The translations under genes and the position numbers were made by a program. A stretch of DNA of 64,000 nucleotides, from assembly GCF_018873765.1 (NCBI RefSeq), contig NC_057924.1, positions 5,766,001-5,830,000 on the forward strand. The letters are read 5' to 3'. Positions within the stretch are counted from its first letter, which is position 1. Each line of letters starts with the position of its first letter. Source of the stretch: Telopea speciosissima. Lineage: Eukaryota > Streptophyta > Magnoliopsida > Proteales > Proteaceae. This document shows, piece after piece, positions 45,960-58,020 of the stretch. The notes beneath the pieces were generated by a model that saw nothing but the letters and a program-made list of their open reading frames with translations, searched no databases and was not told where the DNA came from.

Positions 45960-48085
45960 GAGATCAGGATTCAGGGAAGAAGATTAATTAATGGCGTTGG
46001 TGGTTTAAAGAGAAATGGTCGTTGTCAGAGTAAGCTAAGAAAAGGAGAGAGAAAGGGAAAGCGTCAAAGGCTAATCTGTTTGACACGTAGGATATCATGT
46101 GTTTGTTTTTCTGATAAAGGATATCATGTCGTCCGATCCGGGGGGTGAGAACGGTTGACCACTTCGTCACCTTTCTTTCTCTCTCTCTCTCTCTCACATG
46201 GAGGAGTTGGTTTCTACTCTCTCCACTCTTTATGCAATCCGTGATGTCAGTGGCTTACAAGCAAAAGCCTGTCGGTGTCTCAGACTCTCAGTGCGGTTGG
46301 AGCTATTGGGTCGGCTGGGCTCAGCTTCTATGGCTTTGTTTCTCTTGTGGATTACAATTTACAAGGGTAGTGGGTTCTTGGTCGGTTCAGTATTTAAAAA
46401 CCCGGAATTGGTTTGGGTTGGTCGGATTGAGATGGAAAACCCTAGAATAAGACTGGCCCGAATCAGTTAATTCGATTTGAATTTTTTATACAAGCACTCT
46501 CACTTTATGGAATTTGTTATATTTGGTTTTTGATGAGATAAAAAAATTTGTGTATGACTCAAATCTTAAAAGATTTTAGAAAGGGCAGGGGGGTAACAAA
46601 TCACTACTTGGTCGTGTAACAACTGCACCATTCATCGGGGGGAATGAGAGTAGGGGCATTAATTTCATGCGCTTCTATGTCTGGGTGTAAGAGCTAGGCG
46701 ATCGAACAATGTTCTTTTTTTTTTGAAAAAATATACTTACATTTATAGCAAGATTTTAAATTTTGAAAACTAAAATGTGTTTAAAATCGCAGAATCAACT
46801 CAGATGCCGGTTTTTTGAAATTGAGATAGTTTTGTTTATAGATTTTACCATTTTAGAGTTTGTTGCCTAACCCAAAGTATACTATTCCTTTCCTCCTTTT
46901 AAAATTTTCCTCATTGGATTTTTTCAACTGTTCTAAAATAATAGTGTATTTAATGCATTAATTTTGGTTGTTTTTATATATTACGCTTTGACATTTTACT
47001 TCAATCATTTTATTTCCTATATAAATGAAGGTCAACTTGAAATCAATGAAGTTAGGAGCATAAATTGGGGAAATGGGAGTAGTATTTTTTCCACTTTTAA
47101 ATCTGTAACTAAAGAGTAAAATAGAAATGCATCCATCACCTCATCTATTAATTTGATATTAATGGGTAGTTCAAATGCTCTTATCACTGTCTGTTATCAA
47201 TTATTGATGAAATTTTAAGAATTATTTGCTAATTGCTATTTAATTCTCTAGTATTGTTTCATACAACTTCATATGGTTCACCATTTTTTACTAATAAATG
47301 ACCAACCACCAACGTATATATGTCATAGGGTAATGGTCAAATAATTTTTATTTGATTAAAAATATTAAGGGAAGAAGAACAATGTCTGGTTACTTGGCTC
47401 CTGCACCTGTACGGAAGCAAATGAGGGGACGTGCAGGGCATCAATCATGGGGAATTTTTTTTATTTTGTTGGAAACGATCATTTCAAGGGGATGTGTTTG
47501 AGCTCAGGTTGCAAGTGACCAAGTGTCGTTCTTTTTCCCAAATATTAAATATCAAGTTTTGTTTCATATATAGAAAAGAAAATCTCCTGCCCACTATTGA
47601 TGTGACTGTTAGGTACTTAATCGATATGCCAAAAGGTCAAAAACTGATGGACTATATTAAATCAAGTCATTTAACCTATCCCATACTAGGCTGATCCAAT
47701 CTAGCACCCATAAAATAGAGTGGACACCATTAAACACAAAACAATGACCCTTTGATTGGACTCATGTATAATCATTAATTTGCATCCATTTTGTATTGAT
47801 TAAAAAAAAGAGAAAAAGAGAAATGGCAACATCAATGAGAACTCTTTTGTAAATCTCTTTCGCTAAACACAATACTGCCATGTACCTATGGAAAGTACCG
47901 TCTTGCCCCCATAGAAAAGGCATAAATCTCATTCAGGTCGATGGTTGCGAGTGTGCGCTCCCATTGGCCAATGCACGCGTGCAAGTTCTAGATATTCAAA
48001 CAACATTCTCTTGCCCATAAAGAATATTATTCGCTATGATAATCAAAGGGTATAAATCCCATGGTGAGGAAATTCTCTTTTCACC
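45960..48085. other. Intergenic DNA with CT microsatellite and repeat scraps
   Basis: A CT microsatellite lies at 46171-46194. Two fragments of the dispersed GGTCATTT/ATGGCCCCTGC family are at about 47395-47470 and 47880-48010. A 90-codon frame at 46198-46470 is not supported as a gene. The rest is AT-rich with nothing recognised. Confidence 0.5.
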
Positions 48086-48089
48086 ATTG

Positions 48090-48330
48090 GTGAAAGAGAA
48101 ACTCAATCAAAGCTCTTGCGATGCGTAATGGAGAGTATCATTGTTGAATCAGATTGCAAGGATCTGATCATTTACATCCAGTACTCTAGGAGACTACCTC
48201 CCCTTTCGAATCCAACTGATTATCCACATTTCAACATACTTTAAGGATTGTATTTTCTCTTTTATTCCTAGGGATGTTAACACTGTAGCAAATTCCCTAA
48301 CCAGGAATGCGATGTCTTGTAAGAGGAAAA
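48090..48330 (+). pseudogene. Degraded LINE RNase H fragment
   Basis: Plus-strand pieces read SIIVESDCKDLIIYIQYS and then, after a frame change, DCIFSFIPRDVNTVANSLTR. This is the order seen in the RNase H domain at the end of plant L1-type LINEs (ESDxxxL ... IPRDxNxVADSLA). Stops and a frameshift show it is long dead. No poly(A) is found close by. Confidence 0.6.
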
Positions 48331-48394
48331 AAGAAAAAATCGAGCCTGGTCTGGTCCGGTCCGGTTTTGAACAGAAAAGTGATGGGCCAGCCAA

Positions 48395-48650
48395 CAATTA
48401 AGGAGTGTTAAAGCCGAAGTAAAGAAAAGGTTTTGGTCCAAAAGGTTAGGAGCCAGTCGAGAAAAGAAAGCCAGAACTAGTGTGAACGGGGTTTTAGATC
48501 GAATCTCACAGTATCAAAGTCCGTGTGAACGCAGAAACATGAAAGGAATCTTTTAACTAAAGACGTGACGATTAGTTTTTCTTCACGTGAACATCCACAG
48601 ACCCCATAATCATCATGATTGCCTTTATCATTTGATTTGCTACTTCTATC
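48395..48650 (+). repeat. Third, diverged copy of part of the 39-44 kb repeat
   Basis: Similar to 39130-39370 and 43620-43870: shared elements include AGTGTGAACG, GGTTTTGGATCGAATCT-like, CAGAGTCCGTGTGAAC-like and GGAATCTTTTAA. It is more diverged than units A and B are from each other. It leads directly into the ACGT-motif cluster. Confidence 0.65.
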
Positions 48651-48654
48651 ACTT

Positions 48655-48965
48655 TTTTTTAAGATTTAGATAATTGGATTTACTCCGACGTGGCATTAAT
48701 TATCTTTCTTCCCACTTGGTTTGGCGGTTCTGTCTCTCTCACTCTCACGTTCATCACCGCTTCGCAATCTCTCTCTTTATATAATCCATCTACCATTATC
48801 AGCCACGTGGCGTTCTATTCCGTACAGCAAGCTTGAATTTATCTTCGCCCACCAACTTCACCTCCTTTACACGTGGCACTCAAGTTTGGTAAATGAGATC
48901 TTTCTTGTTCAGACTACGTCATTTTTCCATTTGTGCTCCACGTGGCATTAAGTGTTGCATTTTAT
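48655..48965 (+). promoter_or_regulatory. Cluster of four ACGT-core (G-box/ABRE-like) motifs with a TATA-like site
   Basis: CGACGTGGCA (48686-48695), CCACGTGGC (48803-48811), ACACGTGGC (48869-48877) and CCACGTGGC (48938-48946) lie within about 260 bp, with TTATATAAT near 48777. Such cores bind bZIP and bHLH factors in abscisic-acid and light responses. No gene starts after the cluster: a LINE tail begins at 48987. It may be an orphan promoter, or an upstream region carried with the repeat. Confidence 0.4.
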
Positions 48966-48985
48966 GATTGGCCCAAGCTAAAAGG

Positions 48986-51165
48986 ATTTTTTTTTTTTTT
49001 TTTTTCAATAATAAGAACACCAATTTATTGACGGAGGAACCAAGTGAGAAATAGAGGGCGGGGGAGAAAACCAGAAATGTGATCCTTGGTAGGAAGCAGC
49101 CATTGATACAAGAGAATCAGCCATTGCATTGCCTTCTCTTATGACATGACCGAATCTCATGTCCGCAAACGTATGGAATAGGTTGAAGTAGTCGTTCAAA
49201 ATAGGGGCGATTCTCCACAAAACAATACTTGAAAATTTGCTCAGTAAGCAAACATTAATAGATTATCGCTCTCGATGATTAGTTTCTTGAAGTTCAATGA
49301 GATTGCAATGAGTAAAGCCGACTTAGCCGCGATCGTGTCAGCAACAAGAGCATGATGCCAGCCAATTCCATTAGCAAATCCAAAGATGAATGAAGAATCC
49401 AAATTGCGACACACACCACTGATTCCAGCTAGACCTGGGTTCCACAAGCTAGATCCATCAACATTAAACTCCAGAAAGTCAAGTGTTGGGGGAGTCCATC
49501 TGACCATTCTGCTTACTCTGATGGTAGAGAAGTGAAAATGATTGATCACCTCTTTAGCTCCCGCAATTGATATGAGTGCAATCAGTCTAGGATTAAACTC
49601 TTCCCTTGAAAAGATCCAATTCTAGTAGCTCACCCATATGTTCCATAAAATGTTGCAACAGTAATCTGTAATTAGAATGTTATCCCTGTTAGAATTATTT
49701 TGACTTCTGATAAGATTTGTGATGAATGAGATGATAGAGTGATGATCCAGAAGATGGAACAACCCTGCTTATTGCCAAACCTGTCGAGCCCATGTGCAAT
49801 TCGCGAATAAATGCTCAATAGATTGAGGAAAGCTTTGATAGAGACCACAAAAAGGATTAAGATTCAAGCCCCTATTAATTAGAAGATCTGGAAGAGGCAA
49901 TTTTTGATGAAGTGGATTCCAAATTAAATGATGAACTTTAGGAGCAGAAGGGAGATGCCAAATCCTTGGCCATTGGAGCGGCTGAACCTCACTCAAACCA
50001 TTAATGGCTAGGCGATAAGCTGATGCAACTGAAAAAAACACCATTAGAAGCCGCTGCCCAGTTGAACTTATCTTCTACAGGAAATATAGGAATGGGGATA
50101 CATATTATGCGAAATGTGATGTCAGGAGGCCACCATTGAAATATCAAATCTCTCTTCCAAATCCCTTGATGAACATCAATAAGATCCGACACCAATTTTG
50201 GAGCCTCCCTGGGTAATGGATAAGGAGCAGAGTAGGGCCGATGTGATGGAATCTAGAAGTCTAACCAAGGATTGGTAGAGTGCCCATTGCCTATTTGGAT
50301 AAAGAGCCCTTGACGAATTAGATCTCTACTTGAGCAGATTGACTTCCATTCCCAAGAGGCAGTGGATGAGCACTTGGCATTAAGAAAAGAGGAGTTGGGG
50401 AAGTGCTTACGCTTCATTAACGTGCCCCACAAAGAGTGACTAGGGTGCAGAAGTTCCCAAGCCTTTTTTGCGAGAAGCGCCTGATTCATTAAGTTTGACA
50501 TTCAGTCCACCAAATCTCTTAGGCTTGCAAATGGTACTCCATGAGATTGTGGGAACTAAACTCTTGTTGCCATTGGACCAAACGAATTTTCTACTAATCG
50601 CGTCCAAAAATTTATGAATGGAAGTAGAGATTTTAAAGTAGGACATGGTATAAAGTGGCATAGATGAAAGTGTAGATTGAGTCATAACCAACTTCCTGCA
50701 GGGCTTAAAAACTGTGATTTCCACAGCAAAAGTTTCTGGTTAACTCGATCAATCAAATGGGAACAGTGATTTTTGGAAATCTTCCCCCACACAAAAGGAA
50801 TGCCAAGGTAAATATCAATTGTAGAGGATGGACAAACGTGGAAGAACTCCCTCATTTGCCTTTTCACTTCAGAGTCCACATTCGGACTAAAGTGAGCTCT
50901 AATCTTGTTAATATTAATCGTTTGTCTTGAGAAAGTGAAATATTCTTGTAAAACCCTATTCAATGCTCTGACTTCAGTCATAGATGCTTCCCCAAGGAGT
51001 ATGAGGTCATCAGTGAAAGTCATATTAGAGATGCTCTCACCTCCACAATTAATTTGAATTCCTTTGATTTTCTTGTCATTAGCTAAAAGGACCCATTTAA
51101 GTGTTTGGCAAAACTTATGGATTGAGTTTTCCTTAGTCATGGTGAAGGAGGAATCCCCTCACCAT
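48986..51165 (-). mobile_element. L1-type LINE, minus strand, 5'-truncated and broken
   Basis: On the minus strand the element enters in the reverse transcriptase (about 51165; an eroded QGD box, then SNMTFTDDLILLGEA with FTDD in place of the usual F/YADD). It runs through the RT thumb region (YLGIPFVWGKISKNH), the zf-RVT region (LPSAPKVHHLIW ... SIEHLFANCTWARQVW, 50044-49769) and RNase H (FNVDGSSLWNPGLAG, near 49465), to VIREGNAMADSLVSMAAS near 49110. A 19-A tail follows (49005-48987). Several frameshifts and stops make it inactive. It differs clearly in sequence from the LINE at 14573, so it is another family or an older copy. Confidence 0.88.
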
Positions 51166-51449
51166 GGCTATCGGTACCTTCGGATTGGTATGGGACGGGG
51201 TGGTTTTGATCATCTGCAATAGGGGTGGGAGCTAATGACAATAATCACATGATCAAATCATCAATACAGATGTAAGGGTGAAGGAAAAGTTAGTCACAAA
51301 ATTATTGTTAACCTTCAAAAAAATCAGTTATGCGCTTTACTTGCTCCTAAATTATAATACATTGATTGATCCCTAGGTTTCTACCACAAAAAGAAAAAAA
51401 GATTGATCTCTAGGTCACTTTGTATTTAAATCTTAGGACGTCATGCTCT

Positions 51450-51597
51450 ATGTGGGACGCAGGGGCCATGCCACATGCGCCAGCCAATGAGAGCGCGCAC
51501 AGTGGTATAATAGGGGATGAAATTTCCACCATACATGGGGGGCATGGTGGTCATTCCGCCGCCTGTTGTGTGTGGGCGTGGCCCCTGCATCCCACGC
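51450..51597. repeat. Foldback of the GGTCATTT/ATGGCCCCTGC dispersed family
   Basis: The left arm GGGACGCAGGGGCCATGCCA pairs with the right arm GGCGTGGCCCCTGCATCCCA; the centre has GGGGGGCATGGTGGTCATTC. Fragments of the same family are at about 19235, 47395, 47880, 52155, 55485, 55940 and 57365. Confidence 0.55.
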
Positions 51598-52154
51598 TCG
51601 GAACTTTTTCCCTTAAATCTTATTACATAGAAATGGGAGAGGGTTTCATATAGAGGGAGTGTACCAATGAGGAAAGACGAGATGATTTCATTTATAGTGG
51701 GCAAAGAGGTCATTTCATTTGCGGAGGAGAGTGAAAAAAAGAGAGGGTGCTAATGTACCATCCGTGGTTGGCTCAGAGAATCTTTTCCCTTAAAATGTGT
51801 TGGTTTAAATTGAGGCTCTACATTCAATAAGAAGCTAAAGTTATGTTTGGAAGAAAAGAAAAGAAAAGGCTAGATTCGCAGAGAGTAATTAGGGATTTCC
51901 CACAATAGAGAGCTTTGGGATGGAATAGTTTGCGTAACTAGTTTGCTCAAGTAGCGCTATCACAAGGTCACAAGGCAAATCGTATGTCAATATCTATCTT
52001 TCGACCTGAAATGTTCTTATATTCTTGAGGATCCTCTCTACCTATGCCTATATCTTTCCCCATGATTTGCTCATGTCTTCATGAGAAGGCATCTATCTAT
52101 AATGTAGGCTACTATAAATTGGATTCCATAATATTTATAAGGGGAAGAGTTTTC
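51598..52154. other. Intergenic DNA, no gene seen
   Basis: AT-rich DNA between two foldback elements. No coding frame or motif could be supported. Confidence 0.45.
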
Positions 52155-52286
52155 CATGGGGGGACCATGGCCCTTGCAGAACATGTGCGGAAGCATCAAC
52201 AGGGCAGCATCTCCTCCTTTCATTGGAGGTGGGGCAATCATTTCGCCCCCTCTATGTCTGGACATAGGGGCCATGCTCCCCCACAT
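52155..52286. repeat. Foldback of the GGTCATTT/ATGGCCCCTGC dispersed family
   Basis: GGGGGACCATGGCCCTTGCA on the left is partly complementary to ATAGGGGCCATGCTCCCCCA on the right, around GGAGGTGGGGCAATCATTTC. It follows the same plan as 51450-51597. Confidence 0.5.
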
Positions 52287-52834
52287 AATCCATTTTCCCT
52301 ATTTGTAATCTACCTTTGTGAATGCTTTTTCATGGCTTTTGAAGGCATGAAAAAAGGTGAGTTTAGAGAGGTATAAGAGGAGGATATGTGATCTTTACCT
52401 AAAAAAGGAAAGGAGGATCTGTTCCTGTTATTTTTCCCCAAAAGTGTTGCTCTTTTTATTAAGTTTTTTTTTTTATTGTGTGAATTTTCTTTTTGGGTGA
52501 ATACCCTTTTTTTTTTTAATTAAGTTTAATCCCTTAACTAAATTGTATTTATATTCCTTTATTTCTTTACTTATTTCTTTTCAAGGTATCTCAGATTCAA
52601 ACAATATTAATAAGGGAAATTTTAGTCCAAAAGACTTTGACATTTTAATTTTAGGTTTATAAAACTAATAATTGAACTCAACTCCATTTTATTATTTTCA
52701 AGATAAAAGGAACTCATGCACTTAACTTCCACATACCCACCACCTTGAATTTGTACATAAGTCATTATGTGTTTATTTTATTCTTGTTTTGACAATGAAA
52801 AAATAATTTTAGCCCTTAATTCCCTGTATCCGCC

Positions 52835-53002
52835 TCCTCTACTTTTGCCTGCCCGGTACTGTCGTGCGTCCTTACACACAGTGGCGGAAAGTACTACCTT
52901 ACCCTTGCTCTGGCAAGGCGCTTGGGCAGGGGTAAGGCGGTACGTTCCGCCTTGCTTGTGTGTGGGGCGCACATGGCAATAAGGGCAGGCGGAAGTAGAG
53001 GA
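52835..53002. mobile_element. Foldback MITE, GC-rich
   Basis: The left arm TCCTCTACTTTTGCCTGCCC pairs with the right arm GGGCAGGCGGAAGTAGAGGA. The interior is itself partly palindromic (GGTAAGGCGG, GCCTTGCTTGTGTG). Frames on both strands through it are products of the palindrome. 52287-52834, to its left, holds no gene, only AT-rich DNA with T runs. Confidence 0.6.
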
Positions 53003-54883
53003 GTCAAACTCTCAACCACCCCACACATAATTAATGAATTTATGAATTATGAAGTATAACAAGTCCACGAGGTAATATGCAATACTTCTTTGTTTTCATG
53101 TTTGTTTTATGAGAAATTCTCCCATTAAAAATAATAGGGAAGACTTTTTTTTTTTTTAAATTTTTAAATGGAAAGAATAGAGAAGAATTGCTAAAGTTTT
53201 TCTATTTCCTTTCTCAAACTTGAAGTATAACCACCCCATACAAAATCAATATAAGTATACTAAGTATTTAATTAGCATCTAAGCACCTTATTATTGTTAC
53301 ACCATCCTCCATGGAAAAGAAATATAAGCCTAATTAACAGGTCCATATGCCTAGGTAAGTCAATCAATATTGTTTTAGAAATAATAGAGAGAAGCAATTT
53401 TAAGATTATATCCAAAATTCTGATCAAACCATGATTTAATTGAGTCAACCATCATCTAATCAATTGGGAGAAGAACTACAAGTAGTACCTCTTTGCGACT
53501 TATTCCAAAACGCAAAATCTAACCCACTATGCATTGTGGCTAAGAATGAAAATAATCTATTCCAAACCACATTCTCATTTTATGTTAGGTATGCATTCTA
53601 AATTCTTAGAATGCATTCCAAGAATACATACCAAACACAACCGAGGTGTTCTTGTTAGTTGTGATCAACCTAAGTCATGGTGTCATACTTTAGGATCGCG
53701 CATTAATGAAATATTGGCTTAATTTGTGTATGATACCTCAACATTAATTCTAAGTCGAAGTAGTGAAGCTGTCATTCTATTATGTAAGCAAACCCTAGAA
53801 TATCATCTCTCGGAGTAAGAGAAAGTTTTTGTCACCCGGGGTGAAGAGAAAATTTCTTCATCCAAGGTGATTAGACGCTATGATTGGACTAGTAGAACAA
53901 TGAATCTCATTAGTAACTCTCACTCCTTGTAATGAAGGTCTAAACATGGGTTTTGATATTGGTATATTGTATCAGCCGATACAGATCAACTTCTGTATAA
54001 AGACTTGAAACAAATAGTAGAACTATTTGTTTTCTTTGAACTGCTGTGACTCATAAACTTTCTTAGATGAATTGTATATGTCAACATAAGTGGGGAGGGG
54101 GAAAGGGAGTGCCTTATGGCACAAGGTGAAGACAGGAGAGTCGAATACATGACCTCCTTGGAGCTTGCACTTTACTGATAATTCTCACCAATTATCAGTC
54201 ACATGCAAGAGCATACTTATTCAAAACCTACTCAGATGTATGAATTGAGAACTTGGTGCAACTCAGATAGGCTTAGTGTATAGGGTGGCTAGATTTTATG
54301 CTCTTGTTTGATCGAAAGAGAAATAAAAGGAAAGGGAACAAAGAGGCTGCTATTTTTAGAGACTCGAATCCGAGATCACTTGATCACAATGGAGTAACCT
54401 TACCGTCATACCAAAAGAACACTCTCATAAATTATGCTGGATAATGATTACAAAAATTTCCTCTTTCGCTGACAACCAAGTCCAAATGGAGCCTAAACAA
54501 ATAGCAAGAAGGGAAAAAAAAATAGATGGTAGAGGAGGAGAAGAGTGGGAGACGTGTAGTAAGTGGTGGGTGCATGTTAGTTGTTCCCTTCGACTTAAGG
54601 TCGGCACCTACATATTACCTTTTTTATTTTAAGTATTCATTATGGTCAATTTATGAATTCTCATGATAGCTACACTATACCTTAGAAATTTTATATTGAC
54701 AAGGAGATCCCATCCAACGTGCTTACTGGTCATTGCAAAGCCGACATGCAAAATATATTAAAAAGTTGATTAATCTATAGGAATAGATACATCAAACTTT
54801 TGGGAGAGGGAGAGAAGAGTGGAATTAGTATTTAAATTAAGGGAGAGGGTTCTCTGAGCAAGCGGCATAGAGAGTGCACCTTC

Positions 54884-54925
<42 letters not shown>

Positions 54926-55036
54926 AAAGAGGGGTTGAGATTAGTGTATATTAATTACTATGGGGAAGTAGTTTTTTGTCTGAGTGTGGCCTATAGTAGC
55001 ACTGCCATTAGTCAAGCTCTTTCCTCCTCATATGAA
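53003..55036. other. Intergenic DNA, MITE scrap and GA microsatellite
   Basis: About 53583-53644 is a short foldback of the GGTATGCATTC family (GGTATGCATTCTAAATTC ... GAATACATACC). A GA microsatellite of about 17 units lies at 54885-54921. ATATTGTATCAGCCGATAC near 53965 belongs to the dispersed ATCGG family. No gene is supported. Confidence 0.5.
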
Positions 55037-55265
55037 AAGATACCTTTGCCCCCTTGTTTTAAGGAGGAGAGAGAATGTATTTTTATCCTCTCCTATTATA
55101 GTACGGTGTTGTAACGCATCGTGTGGTGGCTGCAGAGGCCATGTGCACCATGTGGGGTCCGTTGTGCCACATGGCCACTGCAGCACCGCACGATGCGTTA
55201 CAGCACCGTGCTGTAACAGGAGAGGATAACGATTTGAGAGAAAACTCTTTAAAACAAGGGAGGTA
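55037..55265. mobile_element. Long-arm foldback element
   Basis: Arms of about 110 bp: CCCTTGTTTTAAGGAG, then ATCCTCTCCTATTATAGTAC and GTAACGCATCGTG on the left, with their complements in reverse order on the right (CACGATGCGTTAC, GTAACAGGAGAGGATAACGA, TTTAAAACAAGGG). The loop is short and GC-rich (CATGTGCACCATGTGGGGTC). It has no coding capacity. The right arm also contains GGATAACGATT, recalling the TTATC-ended family. Confidence 0.7.
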
Positions 55266-57823
55266 GAAGTGTATTTTCATATAGGGAGGAAAGAGATAGA
55301 CTCATGGGAGTGCTGGCCTACCAGACAAATTTCTTTTTCCCATTACTATGGGAGAGGATTATTTGAGTAAGTGGCACAAGGAAAACACACTATTATAATA
55401 TGAGAGAGAGCGAGAGAATACACTCTATGGTTGGCTCAAATAGTCTTTTCCCATATATTATATTTGGAGACAAGAACACTACTTGGTTGCATGGCCCGCA
55501 TGGCTCCTACACTTAGACACGGAAACACGCAAAAGTATCACGTGCCCTCATAGAAAGGTAGAAATCCCCTCCAGGGCGATGCTTGTATGCCCTCCGATTG
55601 ACCAGTACGCATGTGCATCCTCTAGAGGCCCAATCATCGATATCTTTCCCATTATATTTTGTTGCATATGCCAATTGTTGATATTTCAACAAATATCATT
55701 TTAACGAGGAGGGGAGAAGAAAAGGAAAAACAGATCGCACTTGGAAGAGGATTTTATTTTTCATTTATTAATATGTTGCAAAATGAAAATTTACGTAGAT
55801 ATTCACCCATTGTGGGAATCCTTCCCTTCCTATGCCCTTCATCTTTTTCCTGATGTGGCCAAGATGATTTGAAATGTAGTTGTTTTAACTATTGGGAAGT
55901 TTGTAACTTCGCTATATAGACCATGGGTTGATGTTCTCTTTGGTAGAGCATGGTCCCTGCTCATGTATGGGGGTCAATGAGAACACATGAATTGGTATCA
56001 TGGGGGGTTGCATTTTCACCTTTCATGGGAGGTGGGGTGGTCATTTTGCCCCCTCTGTGTCGACGTGGTCCATCTAAATATTATGGATAACCTTGTCCGT
56101 GTATATGACTTTTCTCTTTGTTTTTAATGGCCCCTATTATTGAATTATGTCTAACTTCTTAAACAAATGTTAAAAATATGATAACAACACATGAAAAATT
56201 AGGTTAACTTGTATTTAAAAATATGATTAAATGATGATGTCAGCAACATATTCACTAAACTTAATTTTTTATATAATTTTCATGTGAAAGTTATTGTGGT
56301 CGATTGAGAAATGGTTATCTTTATATTGAGTTGACAAAATGTAATATACTTAAATAGTGAGGCATCTATATTGGTTGATAATCATAGAGATTTCATTGCA
56401 GGGTTTGGAGAGGATCATAATGTACCCAATATTCCCCCCCCACTTTGCGGAAAGATTATTTCCCAACTTGAACCTGAGACCTAGAAATTTCACTAATCAA
56501 TATTAATTAATGAGTTTTAGTTTCCTTCACCTTCTACAACAATGAGCTTATCTACTACAATGAGCTTATCTACTGTCTACACAACCCTCGATCTTTACCA
56601 TGTGTTAGCATTGTAATTGTATTTTTAATTACTCAAAATCCTTTTATAAACATGTATAAACTATAAATGTCAATATATTTAACCTTTTTCAACCAATATA
56701 TATATATATATATATATATTTAACCTTTACTGTTTTAATATTTTTTTAATAATATTTTACTTTAGCATTTTTCAATTCAAACAATTGAACATAGTCTTAA
56801 GTAAGATTTCTTGATTGAAGTTAGATTAAAATAAATGCATTATACTTGACTCTTGTTTTACCCTATTGTTCTTGGTCACAAATACCTCATTACACTAGTA
56901 TATCAATTTAATGAGAGGTGTTTATTAAAGAGGTTCACATGATGCTTGCCACAGAAAAGAAAAAAAAAAACTAAAATCATCTTTTCAGTTTCCACTAAGG
57001 GAGGGGGGAGGGGGGGGGGGATACTATACTATGCCTATTCACTTGGATATTTTTTGGGTAAGTGTTCTTTAGGCTGTTGGCATAGGGGGAATCTCCTATG
57101 CCAAACCAATCACTGTGCGAAAATTAGTTTCATCAATTGGGGTCCATAAAATCATGAAAAAGATAAAATGTCAAGAGGAAAGAGTGTTAATTGCGTGAGA
57201 GTGGAAGGACGTGGGAGAGAATCCCTACATTTCTCTCGATCTCATTATCTCTTGGGGCCTTTGCTTCTTACTAGGCTAGTTGTAGTCTTCTTCATTTGAA
57301 TAGTTGAATGTTAGCTACACTTGCAGATTTTATTCATTTGATCAATTAATTGTAATGTGTCATACTCTCGGACATAGAAGGGGGTGAAATGACCACCCTG
57401 CTCCCCATGAAAGGCATAAATGTCACCCAAATAAATGCTTCCGTGTGTGCTCCCATTGACCTCTATACTGGTGCTGGGGCCATGCACCTAGTGACCTAGA
57501 CAAAGAATGCCTTCCCTTAATTGTAATTTAGAATGTCATTTGAGCATTTGAGAGTGGTGGCATAGGCCACATTCCCGCATAGAAAACTACTTCTAGTTTT
57601 TCCAAAAGGAAAACCGAATTTGTGATTTAGAGTTTAAACTAACTCCCCATTCCCAGGCCCTTTCTACAATATATTTAGTATTTGGAGAAAGATTATTGCC
57701 ATTAAATTATCTGAATTAGATCTAAAACCTTCATTAGTTCAGCTTGCTAATCAAGGTGGGCCCCACAATTATTCCTCTCGGTCCTCATCTCGTGCCCATT
57801 TCGTCGCCTAGTTTCACGGAAAA
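55266..57823. other. Intergenic DNA with dispersed-family fragments
   Basis: Fragments of the GGTCATTT/ATGGCCCCTGC family lie at about 55485-55640, 55940-56080 and 57365-57500. A TA microsatellite is at about 56697-56720 and a G run at about 57001-57020. No gene frame is supported. Confidence 0.5.
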
Positions 57824-57989
57824 TTATCAGCTCCAGTTTGCTGACCGGCCCAGTTCCCCAGTTCCTCTAATAGGGGGAAGGTGGACCCCACCCGGGCAGG
57901 GTGTTTGGGCATGGATAGAGAGGTCATTTCAGCCCCCCTTTGTTAGAGGAACTGGGGAACTGGACCGGTCAGCAAACTGGAGGTGATAA
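57824..57989. mobile_element. Foldback MITE with TTATC ends
   Basis: TTATCAGCTCCAGTTTGCTG at the left pairs with CAGCAAACTGGAGGTGATAA at the right. The centre holds CACCCGGGCAGGGTG, shared with the copies at 38890 and 43405. It lies about 350 bp upstream of the coiled-coil gene's start codon, so it may influence that promoter. Confidence 0.7.
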
Positions 57990-58020
57990 AGATCCCTAGT
58001 TTCACTGCAATCTGACGTGG

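Noticed and set aside
46198-46470. 90-codon frame starting MEELVSTLSTLYAIRD after a CT-rich stretch
   Set aside because: It has a good start context but no recognised family. The second half runs into simple GGTCGGTT-like repeats. A chance frame is as likely.
52767-52982. Paired frames on both strands near 52.8-53.0 kb
   Set aside because: Same reason: they follow the arms of the foldback at 52835-53002.
54884-55114. Frame starting with repeated Arg-Glu
   Set aside because: It is the translation of a GA microsatellite followed by foldback DNA.
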